This document shows positions 34,583 to 42,553 of a stretch of DNA of 49,095 nucleotides, piece after piece. Where the stretch lies: positions 1 through 49,095 of the forward strand of contig NZ_JASFDV010000052.1 of NCBI RefSeq assembly GCF_030766825.1, in the 5' to 3' direction. A program made the position numbers and the translations under genes. Position 1 is the first letter of the stretch; the number at the start of each line of letters is the position of its first letter. The notes beneath the pieces were generated by a model. That model did no database searches, was not told where the DNA came from, and saw only the letters and a list, made by a program, of their open reading frames with translations. This DNA comes from Nocardiopsis sp. CC223A (GTDB taxonomy: Bacteria; Actinomycetota; Actinomycetes; Streptosporangiales; Streptosporangiaceae).

Positions 34583-35560
34583 TCAGGCCGGGTCCTCCCA
34601 CGGGACGAGGTCGTACCGCCCCAGCTCGGAACCGTTGTTGGAAACGATCACCACGTCATCGGTGATCTCATAGGAATACGTCGCGTTCCAGGCGATGTAT
34701 CCGTCACCGGTGTCGTCCGCGGGGAGAAGGATGGGGTCCTCGGTGGCGTCGATCAGCTCCCCGTGGTAGTACACCTGGCCGTCCGAAGCCTCGCACAGCA
34801 TGATCCGGTGGGCCTCGGTCTCGAACGCGTCGACCAGTACGGCCTCACCGCCTCCGGGGATGAGCGCCTCGACCCGGGACGGGCAGGCGGGCTCCGGCGC
34901 CGTCCCGTCGGGGGTGTCCCCGGCGGACTCCGCGAGGGAACCGATCCATCGGATACAGCTCGTGAGCAGGAACAGCAGCACGACACCCACGACGACCGCA
35001 GCGAGGATCCCACAGCCGGCACCGCTCCGCCCCGACGCCGCCGGTGCGGGGGCACCGCCCGGGCCGCTCCAGCCGCCGGGCGGTGCCGGGGGGACGACGT
35101 ATGGGGAAGCAGGTCCCACCGTCGGCGCGACCGCGGGGGGTCCTTCCACCGGTGGGAAGAAGATCGCATCGTCCGCGGCGTAGGAGTCCGCGGCCGTGCG
35201 CTTCACCGGTGGCGGGTCCGCGGGGCGACTCACCCGGGGGCGGGCGGGGCGCTCAGGTCCGCCATCGGGTTTCGCCGAGGGTCCCCTGACCCGTGAGGAC
35301 GAGGAGGTTCGCGGTGCCTCCTTCACGGCGGTGGGGCGCGGGATCACCGCCGTCACGTCTCGCGGTGTGTCGCACGTCTTGCACGACAGGACCCCTCCGG
35401 GGTTGTAGGTGTCGCATGCGTGGCAGCGCCACGTGGGCGTGGTCCGCCCGACGGACTCATCCTTCCCTTCCGCGCGCGGCTCCTCGCAGGTCTGGCATTG
35501 TCTGCGGTTCCGGCCGTTGTAGGTATGGCAGGCGTGACAGCGCCAGGTGTCCGTCGTCAT
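34583..35560 (-). CDS. RanBP2-type zinc-finger protein with one membrane helix
   Basis: A 325-aa protein from ATG 35560; an upstream in-frame start would extend it into the preceding gene. Two zinc ribbons of RanBP2 type sit at the N-terminus: WRCHACHTYNGRNRRQCQTC near residues 5-24 and WRCHACDTYNPGGVLSCKTC near 43-62. A Pro-rich low-complexity segment follows, then a transmembrane helix (ILAAVVVGVVLLFLLTSCI) near 200-218, then an outside domain of about 105 residues. This suggests a cytoplasmic zinc-finger sensor or adaptor anchored in the membrane. The ATG overlaps the upstream stop. Last gene of the vWA-kinase-phosphatase cluster. Confidence 0.75.
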   Translation of the reverse strand: MTTDTWRCHACHTYNGRNRRQCQTCEEPRAEGKDESVGRTTPTWRCHACDTYNPGGVLSCKTCDTPRDVTAVIPRPTAVKEAPRTSSSSRVRGPSAKPDGGPERPARPRVSRPADPPPVKRTAADSYAADDAIFFPPVEGPPAVAPTVGPASPYVVPPAPPGGWSGPGGAPAPAASGRSGAGCGILAAVVVGVVLLFLLTSCIRWIGSLAESAGDTPDGTAPEPACPSRVEALIPGGGEAVLVDAFETEAHRIMLCEASDGQVYYHGELIDATEDPILLPADDTGDGYIAWNATYSYEITDDVVIVSNNGSELGRYDLVPWEDPA

Positions 35561-36228
35561 CGTCGGTCCGGCCTCCGAAGGCGGTACCGGATCTCCTCGT
35601 GCAGTTCCCGGGTCCGCACATGTACGGAGAAGTCCTTCCAAGGACCGCGGTCCCACTCATCGCGGGGGGCGGAAGCCGGCTCCGGAGAACGGATCCCGGC
35701 GGGGGCGACGGGCAGCCCGCCCTCGTAGTCGGCAGAGGAACCGCGGGACGGGTCGAGGACCTCCTCGAACCGCGGAAGAACGTCAGGGGGCACCCCTTGG
35801 TGAGGGTCCGTGAAAGGGTGGCCACCGCCATCGGAACCGTGCACCGGCGTCGGCGCCAGTCCCGGAAAAGCGTGCACCACCATACCGACGAGCCGGTGGG
35901 CCTCTTCGCGTTCGTGTTCACCGTGGAGGTCGATCACGACGAGGTTCATGCCGCCGTGGTCGCCCTCCCGCATGTACATACCGCGGGGGCGGAAGCGCAC
36001 AGACAGGCGCAGCGGCCTCTGCTCCTCGTCCACGCGGACACGGTCGCAGTCCCTCATGGAGAACGCCGCCTGACCACTCCCCTCAGCCCATTCGAAATAG
36101 ATGTGCCACTCTCCGGTGAGGCGTATGCGACATTCGCCGAACGTCGAGTCGAAGAGCACCGCCGCGTCGCGAACGGCACGGCCCGACCGCCGGCCTCTTC
36201 CCAGGGACGACCAGGGGAACTGGGACAT
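35557..36228 (-). CDS. Unknown protein of the vWA-kinase-PP2C cluster
   Basis: A 223-aa protein from ATG 36228, 7 bases after the vWA stop, and overlapping the zinc-finger gene by 4 bases, so it is firmly inside the operon. The first about 110 residues look beta-rich (CRIRLTGEWHIYFEWAEGSG, PLRLSVRFRPRGMYM, MNLVVIDLHGE), the rest is helical or disordered. No known family recognised and no membrane segment. A PH-like or sandwich adaptor domain is possible. Confidence 0.62.
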   Translation of the reverse strand: MSQFPWSSLGRGRRSGRAVRDAAVLFDSTFGECRIRLTGEWHIYFEWAEGSGQAAFSMRDCDRVRVDEEQRPLRLSVRFRPRGMYMREGDHGGMNLVVIDLHGEHEREEAHRLVGMVVHAFPGLAPTPVHGSDGGGHPFTDPHQGVPPDVLPRFEEVLDPSRGSSADYEGGLPVAPAGIRSPEPASAPRDEWDRGPWKDFSVHVRTRELHEEIRYRLRRPDRR

Positions 36229-36235
36229 GTACGGC

Positions 36236-36937
36236 TCACAGACTGTTCGCGATGGTGTTGATGATCTCGTCCATCTCGAACTCCTCCAGACCCTCGCCCG
36301 CCCTGGAGGGGAAGAACATCGTCAGATTCCATTCGTCGGCGATCTCCGACCAGGGCTCTTCGTCCGGCGCGAAGATCACGAGCCTCTTGGCGGAGTTGTC
36401 CATCAGGGAGTCCTGGCTGCGGGGGTACCCCCAGTCCTCGTGGAGGTCCTCCAGAGAGGTGGGAAGGCCCCGGGGATAGGTGGGGGTGGCGAGGGCGGCG
36501 GGGGTCCCGAGCGGATGGGCGGGCGCGTCCGTGAACATGACGATGACGTGGCGGCGCCGGTCGAGACCGGTCTCCCAGGAGGAGCGGATGGCCAGGGCCA
36601 GGGCTTCGAGGGCTGATTCGGGTACGTCTCCCCCACCGGTCGGTTCCAGGCCGCGCACGAAGTCCTCGAAGTCACCCCCCTGCTCCGGAAAGGTGAGGAA
36701 CTCCGTGCTCTCGACGGCGTCGTCCGGGTCGTCGGCGAAGTCCCTGAAGGCGATCACCCTGAGACGCAATTGGCTGATCGTCTTGCTCTTCTGCCCCATG
36801 ACGACCCCCAGCCGCGAATGGAAGCCCAGGGCGCTCTTCTTGACCCGCTCCAGTACCGGTCCCATGCTGGCGGTGACGTCGATGCACAGGACGATGTCCA
36901 CGGCGTAGGCCAGGCTTCCCCTGCTCTGTTGGTTCAT
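36236..36937 (-). CDS. von Willebrand factor A domain protein (TerY-like)
   Basis: A 233-aa protein that is essentially one vWA domain. The metal-ion-dependent adhesion site is AVDIVLCIDVTASMGP, with D20, T22 and S24 as the D-x-T-x-S ligands, and later MFTDAPAHPLG supplies the further aspartate. Flanked by the kinase gene 30 bases upstream and the unknown gene 7 bases downstream. vWA, protein kinase and PP2C genes side by side are the composition of the TerY-P triad described in tellurite-resistance-type and related conflict systems, where the vWA protein is thought to scaffold a phosphorylation switch. Confidence 0.85.
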   Translation of the reverse strand: MNQQSRGSLAYAVDIVLCIDVTASMGPVLERVKKSALGFHSRLGVVMGQKSKTISQLRLRVIAFRDFADDPDDAVESTEFLTFPEQGGDFEDFVRGLEPTGGGDVPESALEALALAIRSSWETGLDRRRHVIVMFTDAPAHPLGTPAALATPTYPRGLPTSLEDLHEDWGYPRSQDSLMDNSAKRLVIFAPDEEPWSEIADEWNLTMFFPSRAGEGLEEFEMDEIINTIANSL

Positions 36938-36967
36938 CGTGGTACTCCCTGTCGTAACGGTACGGAT

Positions 36968-38035
36968 TCAGGACCAGTTGATCCGGACTCTGGAACGGCG
37001 GTCGCCGTGTGCTCGGTTCCGATCGGCCGCGGCCGGCTCGGAATCCACGGCGCCCCCGATGTTGGTGCGTAGCCGACTGCGTCCGGCCTCCGCGCTCGCC
37101 ACGGTGTTCTTCTCGCCCCCCACGGGTGCCTTCGGTCCGGCGCTCGGCAGAACCAGTTCGCACAGGGAAGGGTTGAGCGCATTGACGAACACGCCCGCGC
37201 CGGGGCGGGCGACCGGGTCCGGGAGGCACATACGGCCGATGAGCGTGCGCATTCCCGAAGTCAGCCGCGGGTCGAACACCGGTGTCTCCCCCGCGTTGAC
37301 CGCGGCGGCCGGACTGTCGTGGGCATCCGTGTAGGAGGGGAGCGCCCCGGTGAGGTAGAGGTGGGTGAGAAGCCCCAGGGCGAAGATGTCGGAGGCCGTG
37401 GTCAGGTGCTCGGGGCCGACGCCCTCGTCCTCCTTGACGTAGCTCAGCCATTCCGGTGACACGTACAGGGCGTCCCCGGCCACCTCCTCGCGCGGCGGAG
37501 GACTCCCGCTGATGTAGGCGTCGTCGAAGTCGATCAGCTTGGCCGTGTGGAACACCGTGGGGCGCTGGATCAGGACGTTGTCGGGTTTGAGGTCTCCGTG
37601 GACGATGTCGATCCCGTGCAGCAGGCGCAGGCTCTGCCCGAGCGTCTTGAGGAGAATCGCCTTCTCTCGGGCTCCCAGGGTGTGGGGACTGTCCAGGTTG
37701 GACGTGTCGATGCGCTCGGTGACCTTGTAGTAGGTGCTGCCCTCACAGAAGAAGTCCCGGGCGAAGACCAGGTTCCCGCCGCCGTCTTCTTCAGGCTTCA
37801 GAGCGTCCATGATGCGCCGGTGGCGCTCCTCGAACTCCTCACAGGCCTGCATGGAGAGGATATGGCGTTTACCGGGAGGTCCCGCGGAGGGCTTGGGACG
37901 CTTGGGATCGAGAAAGCGCTTGACGAAGTACTCCTGGCCGTCGCGCTCGGCAAAGGCCCACATGCACTTTCCGCCGCCCGCGTTGGTGGCGTTCGTGGTG
38001 ATCCGGTAACCGTTGATCACATCACCGGGCTTCAT
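36968..38035 (-). CDS. Atypical protein kinase (HGD/DFD variant)
   Basis: A 355-aa cytoplasmic kinase from ATG 38035, overlapping the phosphatase gene by 14 bases. The glycine loop is altered (NAGGGKCMW near residue 17-25), the ATP lysine is in EYFVKRFLD, the catalytic loop is VHGDLKPDNVL (H146-G-D148 in place of HRD) and the metal loop is IDFDDAY (D169-F-D171 in place of DFG). The key Lys and both Asp are kept, so it may be active, but Gly171 is lost. After the kinase lobe about 85 residues form an Arg/Ser-rich tail, possibly a substrate of itself or of PP2C. No membrane helix. Kinase of the TerY-P-like triad. Confidence 0.85.
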   Translation of the reverse strand: MKPGDVINGYRITTNATNAGGGKCMWAFAERDGQEYFVKRFLDPKRPKPSAGPPGKRHILSMQACEEFEERHRRIMDALKPEEDGGGNLVFARDFFCEGSTYYKVTERIDTSNLDSPHTLGAREKAILLKTLGQSLRLLHGIDIVHGDLKPDNVLIQRPTVFHTAKLIDFDDAYISGSPPPREEVAGDALYVSPEWLSYVKEDEGVGPEHLTTASDIFALGLLTHLYLTGALPSYTDAHDSPAAAVNAGETPVFDPRLTSGMRTLIGRMCLPDPVARPGAGVFVNALNPSLCELVLPSAGPKAPVGGEKNTVASAEAGRSRLRTNIGGAVDSEPAAADRNRAHGDRRSRVRINWS

Positions 38036-39065
38036 CGCGTTCCTCCCTGAGCGGTGACAGACGGGATTCGTAGGTGCCCCGGTAACGCCGCCAGGCGTCC
38101 TCGCACCACCGGCGTTCCTCCTCCCGTGTTCCGCCCGGGGGGTGGCCCCCGAACTCCCTGCGCATCTCGTGCAGTCGATCGCGGAACATGGAGCGCACCT
38201 CGTCGAAGTCGGCGAACCCGAGCGCGACGGCGGCCAGTGTCGCGTCGTCCCCGGTGTGAGAGCGGATCCTCCTCTCGATCTCCGCGGAGAGGTCCTGCGG
38301 TTGCGGGGAGTGCTCCAGGCTCTCCAGAAGAAGGAGTTCCACGAGGTGCGGCGTCGGCAGGTAGCCGAACACCCCGTCGGTCGCGCACAGCAGAATGCAG
38401 GGTTGCCGCAGGTCCACGCGTTCGGAGTCGACACGGAAACGGCCCGAGGCGTGGAGCAGGTTGTCCATAGGCGGGTCCTCGCGAAGCTGTGCGAGGGCGT
38501 CCTGTTCCTCGGTGTGGTCACGGGTCAGCGCCATGAGCCCGTCCTGCGGGGAGAGCAGATAGACACGGGAGTCCCCGGCCCACAAGGTGTGCGCGACGAC
38601 GTGCCGTTCCTCCAGCCTGTAGGTGACCGCGGCCATCGTGGTCGGGAGCTGACGAACCATGCTGCCGCTGATCCTGCTGCGTTCCCGCGGTCGCATGGCA
38701 CGGAGGTAGTCGCCGACCCGGGTCTCCAGGGATTCCACCTCCGACCGGGACACCTCGGCGCCCACGGCCTCCGCGCGGAACCACTCTTTGACCGCCAGAG
38801 CCGCCGTTCGTGAGGCGATCCACGCGCCGGTACGTCTCCGGTCCTGCCGGTCCCGGTCCGCCTGGGCCCCGCCGGCACCACCCGCACCGTCGAACACACC
38901 GATGACTCCGCCGGAGGGGTGATGCTCGCAGAGGGGTTCGGCGTCTTCGCCCGCCCCGGGGACCTTCTCGGTCCATACCCCCCAGGCGTGCACACCGGGA
39001 TCCGAGAAGTACCAGTTCGTCGTGTCGGTCAGCGGTTCCGGTGTCTCGAAAGGGCCATCCCTCAT
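38022..39065 (-). CDS. PP2C-family protein phosphatase
   Basis: A 347-aa protein from ATG 39065, overlapping the upstream gene (ATGA). PP2C motifs: GGVIGVFDGAGGAGG near residues 52-66, VVAHTLWAGDSRVYLL near 155, LTRDHTEEQDAL near 180 and CILLCATDGVFGY near 215. The metal-binding Asp residues of FDG and TDG are present. It should dephosphorylate Ser/Thr targets of the neighbouring kinase. The C-terminal 80 residues are charged helices. Confidence 0.88.
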   Translation of the reverse strand: MRDGPFETPEPLTDTTNWYFSDPGVHAWGVWTEKVPGAGEDAEPLCEHHPSGGVIGVFDGAGGAGGAQADRDRQDRRRTGAWIASRTAALAVKEWFRAEAVGAEVSRSEVESLETRVGDYLRAMRPRERSRISGSMVRQLPTTMAAVTYRLEERHVVAHTLWAGDSRVYLLSPQDGLMALTRDHTEEQDALAQLREDPPMDNLLHASGRFRVDSERVDLRQPCILLCATDGVFGYLPTPHLVELLLLESLEHSPQPQDLSAEIERRIRSHTGDDATLAAVALGFADFDEVRSMFRDRLHEMRREFGGHPPGGTREEERRWCEDAWRRYRGTYESRLSPLREERDEAR

Positions 39066-40216
39066 CGGTCGTTCCCCCGTCCGTCGCCCCGGACCCCCCT
39101 GACACGGCTGGTCCGGGGCCGGTGCTGCTGGGCTCGGTCGGTATCCGAGAAGGTGTCACCGCGCTCGGGTCGCCTCGCCCGCCGTTCCTCCTGTTCGGTC
39201 GGGGGCAGGGGTTCGTCCTCGGGAGGGCCGACCGGCACGGGGGCGTCGAACTCTCCATGTATGGTCCTGCCCCGCGGGCGGCGACGGTCGCCCGCCTCCT
39301 CCGGACCGGTGCCGCCTTCCAGTTCCCGGGGCGGGCGATGCCCCGGAGAGCGCCCGGAGCCCAACGCGCCCCGGACCCTGCCGATGGAACCGGTCGTCCG
39401 TGAGGAGCGGTCCTCGATCAGCCTGTGGACGATGTCCCGTTCGATCTCGGCGCTGTCGAAGGGTTCCCTGTCCTCGGAGGAATGTCCCATCACCATGTCC
39501 AGAGCTCGCATGAGCTCGGCGCGTTCGGCGACCTCCTCGGAACGGATCCATTCGAGTACGGCGCGTTCCCCCTCCCTCTCCAGCATTCCCGCCAGGAGCG
39601 CCTCCGGTCCCTCCTCACGGAGGATTCTGAGGTTGTAGGAGCGGCCCATCGCGTCCAGCCGCTGTGCGCGCATCTTGTCCCGGAAGGCTCGGCCACCGGT
39701 GGTGATCTCCTCTTCATCGACTTGGAGTTCGACGACGATGCGTCGCAACCGGATGGCCGAGTCCCCGGTGAAGGCGGCGACCGACTCGTTGAGCGCCCGC
39801 TCGGTCTCATGGAACTCCGAGATGTCGAAGCGGCCGGAGACGTCTCTGAGCATGCGCTTCAGGGGCCCCTTCAGGGTGGGCGCCATGTCCCTGATGCCGC
39901 GTTGGACGACGCCGACGGGGTCGATCACCCGGCAGGAGAGGGTCACCGTCGCCCGGAACCCGAAGGACGGGTCCCGGCTCACCAGGGTGACCTGGAAGGC
40001 GAGGCGGTGTTCGCCCGTGTCGATAAGGGACATGCGCTTGTAGGTCCCGAACCGCGCGTCCGGGACCTCCTCCCCCGGACGGACCAGGACGGCCTGCCCC
40101 TTGTGGGGCTCCAGCACCATGGCCGTGCCGTGTTCGGGGGATTGCAGCGGTTTGAAGAGCCTGAAGGGCTGTATCTCCTCCTGGGTCAGCAGGGGATCGT
40201 AGCTCAGCTGTTCCAT
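39062..40216 (-). CDS. SPFH/band 7-like protein
   Basis: A 384-aa protein from ATG 40216. The core has the order of an SPFH domain: AVLVRPGEEV near residue 48, TYKRMSLIDTGEHRLAF near 63, then beta strands with VTLSCRVIDPVGVVQRGI near 95 and helical segments to about 240. The rest is Pro/Arg-rich. There is no N-terminal hydrophobic anchor, unlike classical stomatins and prohibitins, so membrane association would need a partner. SPFH proteins form ring or cage oligomers at membranes, which suits a scaffold for the neighbouring phosphatase, kinase and pore-like protein. Confidence in the fold is moderate. Confidence 0.65.
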   Translation of the reverse strand: MEQLSYDPLLTQEEIQPFRLFKPLQSPEHGTAMVLEPHKGQAVLVRPGEEVPDARFGTYKRMSLIDTGEHRLAFQVTLVSRDPSFGFRATVTLSCRVIDPVGVVQRGIRDMAPTLKGPLKRMLRDVSGRFDISEFHETERALNESVAAFTGDSAIRLRRIVVELQVDEEEITTGGRAFRDKMRAQRLDAMGRSYNLRILREEGPEALLAGMLEREGERAVLEWIRSEEVAERAELMRALDMVMGHSSEDREPFDSAEIERDIVHRLIEDRSSRTTGSIGRVRGALGSGRSPGHRPPRELEGGTGPEEAGDRRRPRGRTIHGEFDAPVPVGPPEDEPLPPTEQEERRARRPERGDTFSDTDRAQQHRPRTSRVRGVRGDGRGNDR

Positions 40217-40254
40217 ATCTCTCCCTCGCCCGGGTCCTGAGTGCCGGGAGGTGT

Positions 40255-42288
40255 TCAGATGGCCGCCAGGAGTTCGGCGGCGGTGGCCGCCTCCCGCTCC
40301 CGGCTCCTGGACCAACGGTCGAGCCAGTAGGAGATCCGCGAATCGTGGCGGCCTCCGCCCGCCGAGATCCCGCGGAGGATCCTTACGAGGCCGGACCGGG
40401 CCGACGGTGTCCGGTGCACGTGACCGACCCAGGCGCGCAGGACGTCGAGCGCGACCTCCTGAACGGGTTTCCGGGCGAGGGCGCGTTTCCAGAGTTCGAC
40501 GAGATCGCGCAGGTGGCGGTCCGCCCCGAGGAGCAGCAGCGGGGGCGGTGCTGTGAAGGAACGCCGCGAGCCCGGTGCGCCGTCGACGGGTTCGACCGCG
40601 GCCCCGGCGACATAGCAGAACATCATCAGGGACTTGGTGACCAGCGGGGAGTCGTCCTGCGGGTCAGACCAGTCGAGGAGCGCGCCCAGGACGTGTTCGG
40701 TGCGGTCCCGGACCACCAGGGAGGACAGCGCCTCGGCGACGTGGGGAAGGGAGTCCCAGGTCCCGTCCTCGCCCAGAACCGTCCTGAGGACCTCGATGGC
40801 AGAGTCGGGGGCCCTGCGCCCTGGCGGCCCCCCGGCGACGAGCGCGGCCGTGGCGGCCAGGCGGCGTTCCACCGCCCTGGCCGGGCGGTCGGCCCAGGTG
40901 TGGAGCAGGTGCCACACCCGCTCGGACAGGTCCGGATCCTCGCTCACCACGCCCAGGACCGTCGCGGCCGCCCTCCTGTGGTTCGGGGAGGTGCCGCCCG
41001 CCCAGTCCTCGAGGAAGCGGTGCAGCGCATGGTCGATGTCCTGGGCCGCCATGACGGCGACGGCGACGCAGGCGCGGGCCTGCACCTCGACGTCCCGGTG
41101 GATGACGAGCCCGCGCAACCAGCGGATGAGGGCCGTGCGCTGCCCGTCCAGGTGGTTCCACGCGTAGGCGAGGACCGCCTGTTGGACGTCGGCTTCGCGG
41201 AAGCCGATCCGGGGGGCCTCGCCGACCGCCGCAGGTTCGCTCAAAGAGATCCAGGAGTGGACGGTGTCCAGTTCCTCGTGGAAACGCAGGGCGGGCGGAG
41301 CCTGGGTGTCCTCCGTCAATAGGCGGTGAAGGGAGACGGCCGCGTCGGACACGCTGAGGTAGCGGGCATCATTCAGGACGGCGGCGGCCAGGGCGAAGCC
41401 CACCCTCTCCGGGAAGCGCTGCCGGGCGAACCAGCGGTGGACACGCGACGTGGGATCCCCCAGCCGCCGGACGACACCGCGCAGTTCCTGCCCCTCGTGA
41501 ACGGCCGCCGCAAGAGCCATCGCGACCCTGGGGTAAGGGGAGCGCTTCAGGAGTTCCAGGGCCCCGGCCTCCTCCAGCCGTGCGAGCAGATCCCGTTCCC
41601 CGCCCGGGTCGTCCCCCTCTCCCAGGATTCTGCGGAGGAGGATCGCCAGGGGGTCGACCCGGGCGGCCTCGGTCACGATGGCGTCGGTGTGCGCGGCCGT
41701 CCCGAGCAGGGCTCCCCGGGGAGGATCGGTGATGACCACGAGGTAGGAGCCGGCCGCTTCCAGGGTGGTCTTCGTCTGCTCGACCCATTCCGGGGTGATG
41801 AAACCGGTGGGGTCGTACCCGGGGGAGGCGTCCTCGGCCCCGTCCAATCTCAACAGGTATCCGCACCCCTTGTCCGGGGGATTCCACACGGAGCCCCGTG
41901 GTCGGTCCCGTTCCCCGAGTCGGAGGATCCCGCCCCTGCCACCGCCGACGTGCAGAGCCAGCGCCTCGGCCAGGAGGTTGACGGCGAACGCCTCACGGCC
42001 GCTCCCGTCCGGCCAGGCCAGGACGGCACTCCTGTGCCGGAGGAGGATCTCGTGGACACGGCCGAATCCGTCCGGGGCGAGGAAGTCCGCCACATGTTCC
42101 CGTACTTTTTCAGCGGGGAGCTCCACCGTGTCCGACGCACCGGCGCCCGCGGCGGGCACGCCATCGCGTGCGGTGTGGAAACCACCGCCGAAACGGACCT
42201 GGTCATTGAACAGTGCCAGCGTGCCGATCCTCAGCGCACCGGATCCGCCCTGCAAACGTTCGAGGAGGCTGTCGGTGAGGGCCGACAT
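40255..42288 (-). CDS. Pseudo-NTPase/HEAT-like protein with N-terminal amyloid-like motif
   Basis: A 677-aa protein from ATG 42288; the frame is open up to a TTG at 42501 (748 aa), but coding-like base use fades beyond about 42400 and neither start has a strong ribosome binding site. Residues about 19-38 contain TLALFNDQVRFGGGF, which matches the C-terminal motif of the next upstream gene. A P-loop-like strand (SAVLAWPDGSGREAF near 87-101) lacks the Walker A lysine, so it looks like a degenerate NTPase. From about residue 200 onward the protein is all-helical with HEAT- or Armadillo-like pairs. This layout, motif-NTPase-repeats, is that of NLR-like signalling ATPases with a broken P-loop. Confidence 0.7.
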   Translation of the reverse strand: MSALTDSLLERLQGGSGALRIGTLALFNDQVRFGGGFHTARDGVPAAGAGASDTVELPAEKVREHVADFLAPDGFGRVHEILLRHRSAVLAWPDGSGREAFAVNLLAEALALHVGGGRGGILRLGERDRPRGSVWNPPDKGCGYLLRLDGAEDASPGYDPTGFITPEWVEQTKTTLEAAGSYLVVITDPPRGALLGTAAHTDAIVTEAARVDPLAILLRRILGEGDDPGGERDLLARLEEAGALELLKRSPYPRVAMALAAAVHEGQELRGVVRRLGDPTSRVHRWFARQRFPERVGFALAAAVLNDARYLSVSDAAVSLHRLLTEDTQAPPALRFHEELDTVHSWISLSEPAAVGEAPRIGFREADVQQAVLAYAWNHLDGQRTALIRWLRGLVIHRDVEVQARACVAVAVMAAQDIDHALHRFLEDWAGGTSPNHRRAAATVLGVVSEDPDLSERVWHLLHTWADRPARAVERRLAATAALVAGGPPGRRAPDSAIEVLRTVLGEDGTWDSLPHVAEALSSLVVRDRTEHVLGALLDWSDPQDDSPLVTKSLMMFCYVAGAAVEPVDGAPGSRRSFTAPPPLLLLGADRHLRDLVELWKRALARKPVQEVALDVLRAWVGHVHRTPSARSGLVRILRGISAGGGRHDSRISYWLDRWSRSREREAATAAELLAAI
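42175..42234 (-). other. N-terminal amyloid-like motif of the receptor-like protein
   Basis: Codes for the segment containing LALFNDQVRFGGGF. Aligned without gaps to ANVFNQKVEISGDW of the upstream gene it shares F-N, V and G at identical spacing, alternates hydrophobic and polar residues and ends in an aromatic. This is the pattern of paired bacterial amyloid signalling motifs. Inference from pattern only. Confidence 0.45.
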
Positions 42289-42553
42289 GCGTGCCGACTC
42301 GGTGTGCTCCCGGGATGAGAAGGCGTCGCGACGCAGAGCGCCCAGCGCGTCCTCTTGAGAGAGCGGTCCCTCCTCCGAGCCGTCATCGGAGGTGCGCCCG
42401 TCCGGTGACGGAGGAGGTGATTCGGGAGGATGCCCTCCCCGTACACCGTCACCACGGTGGGGAGGTTCTTCTTCGACCAAGGTGGCGAAACCCGCCTTCA
42501 ACGTCGATGACCAGCAAGAATGCCCTGGAGGTCAGGGCCGGGAACGGATTCCG

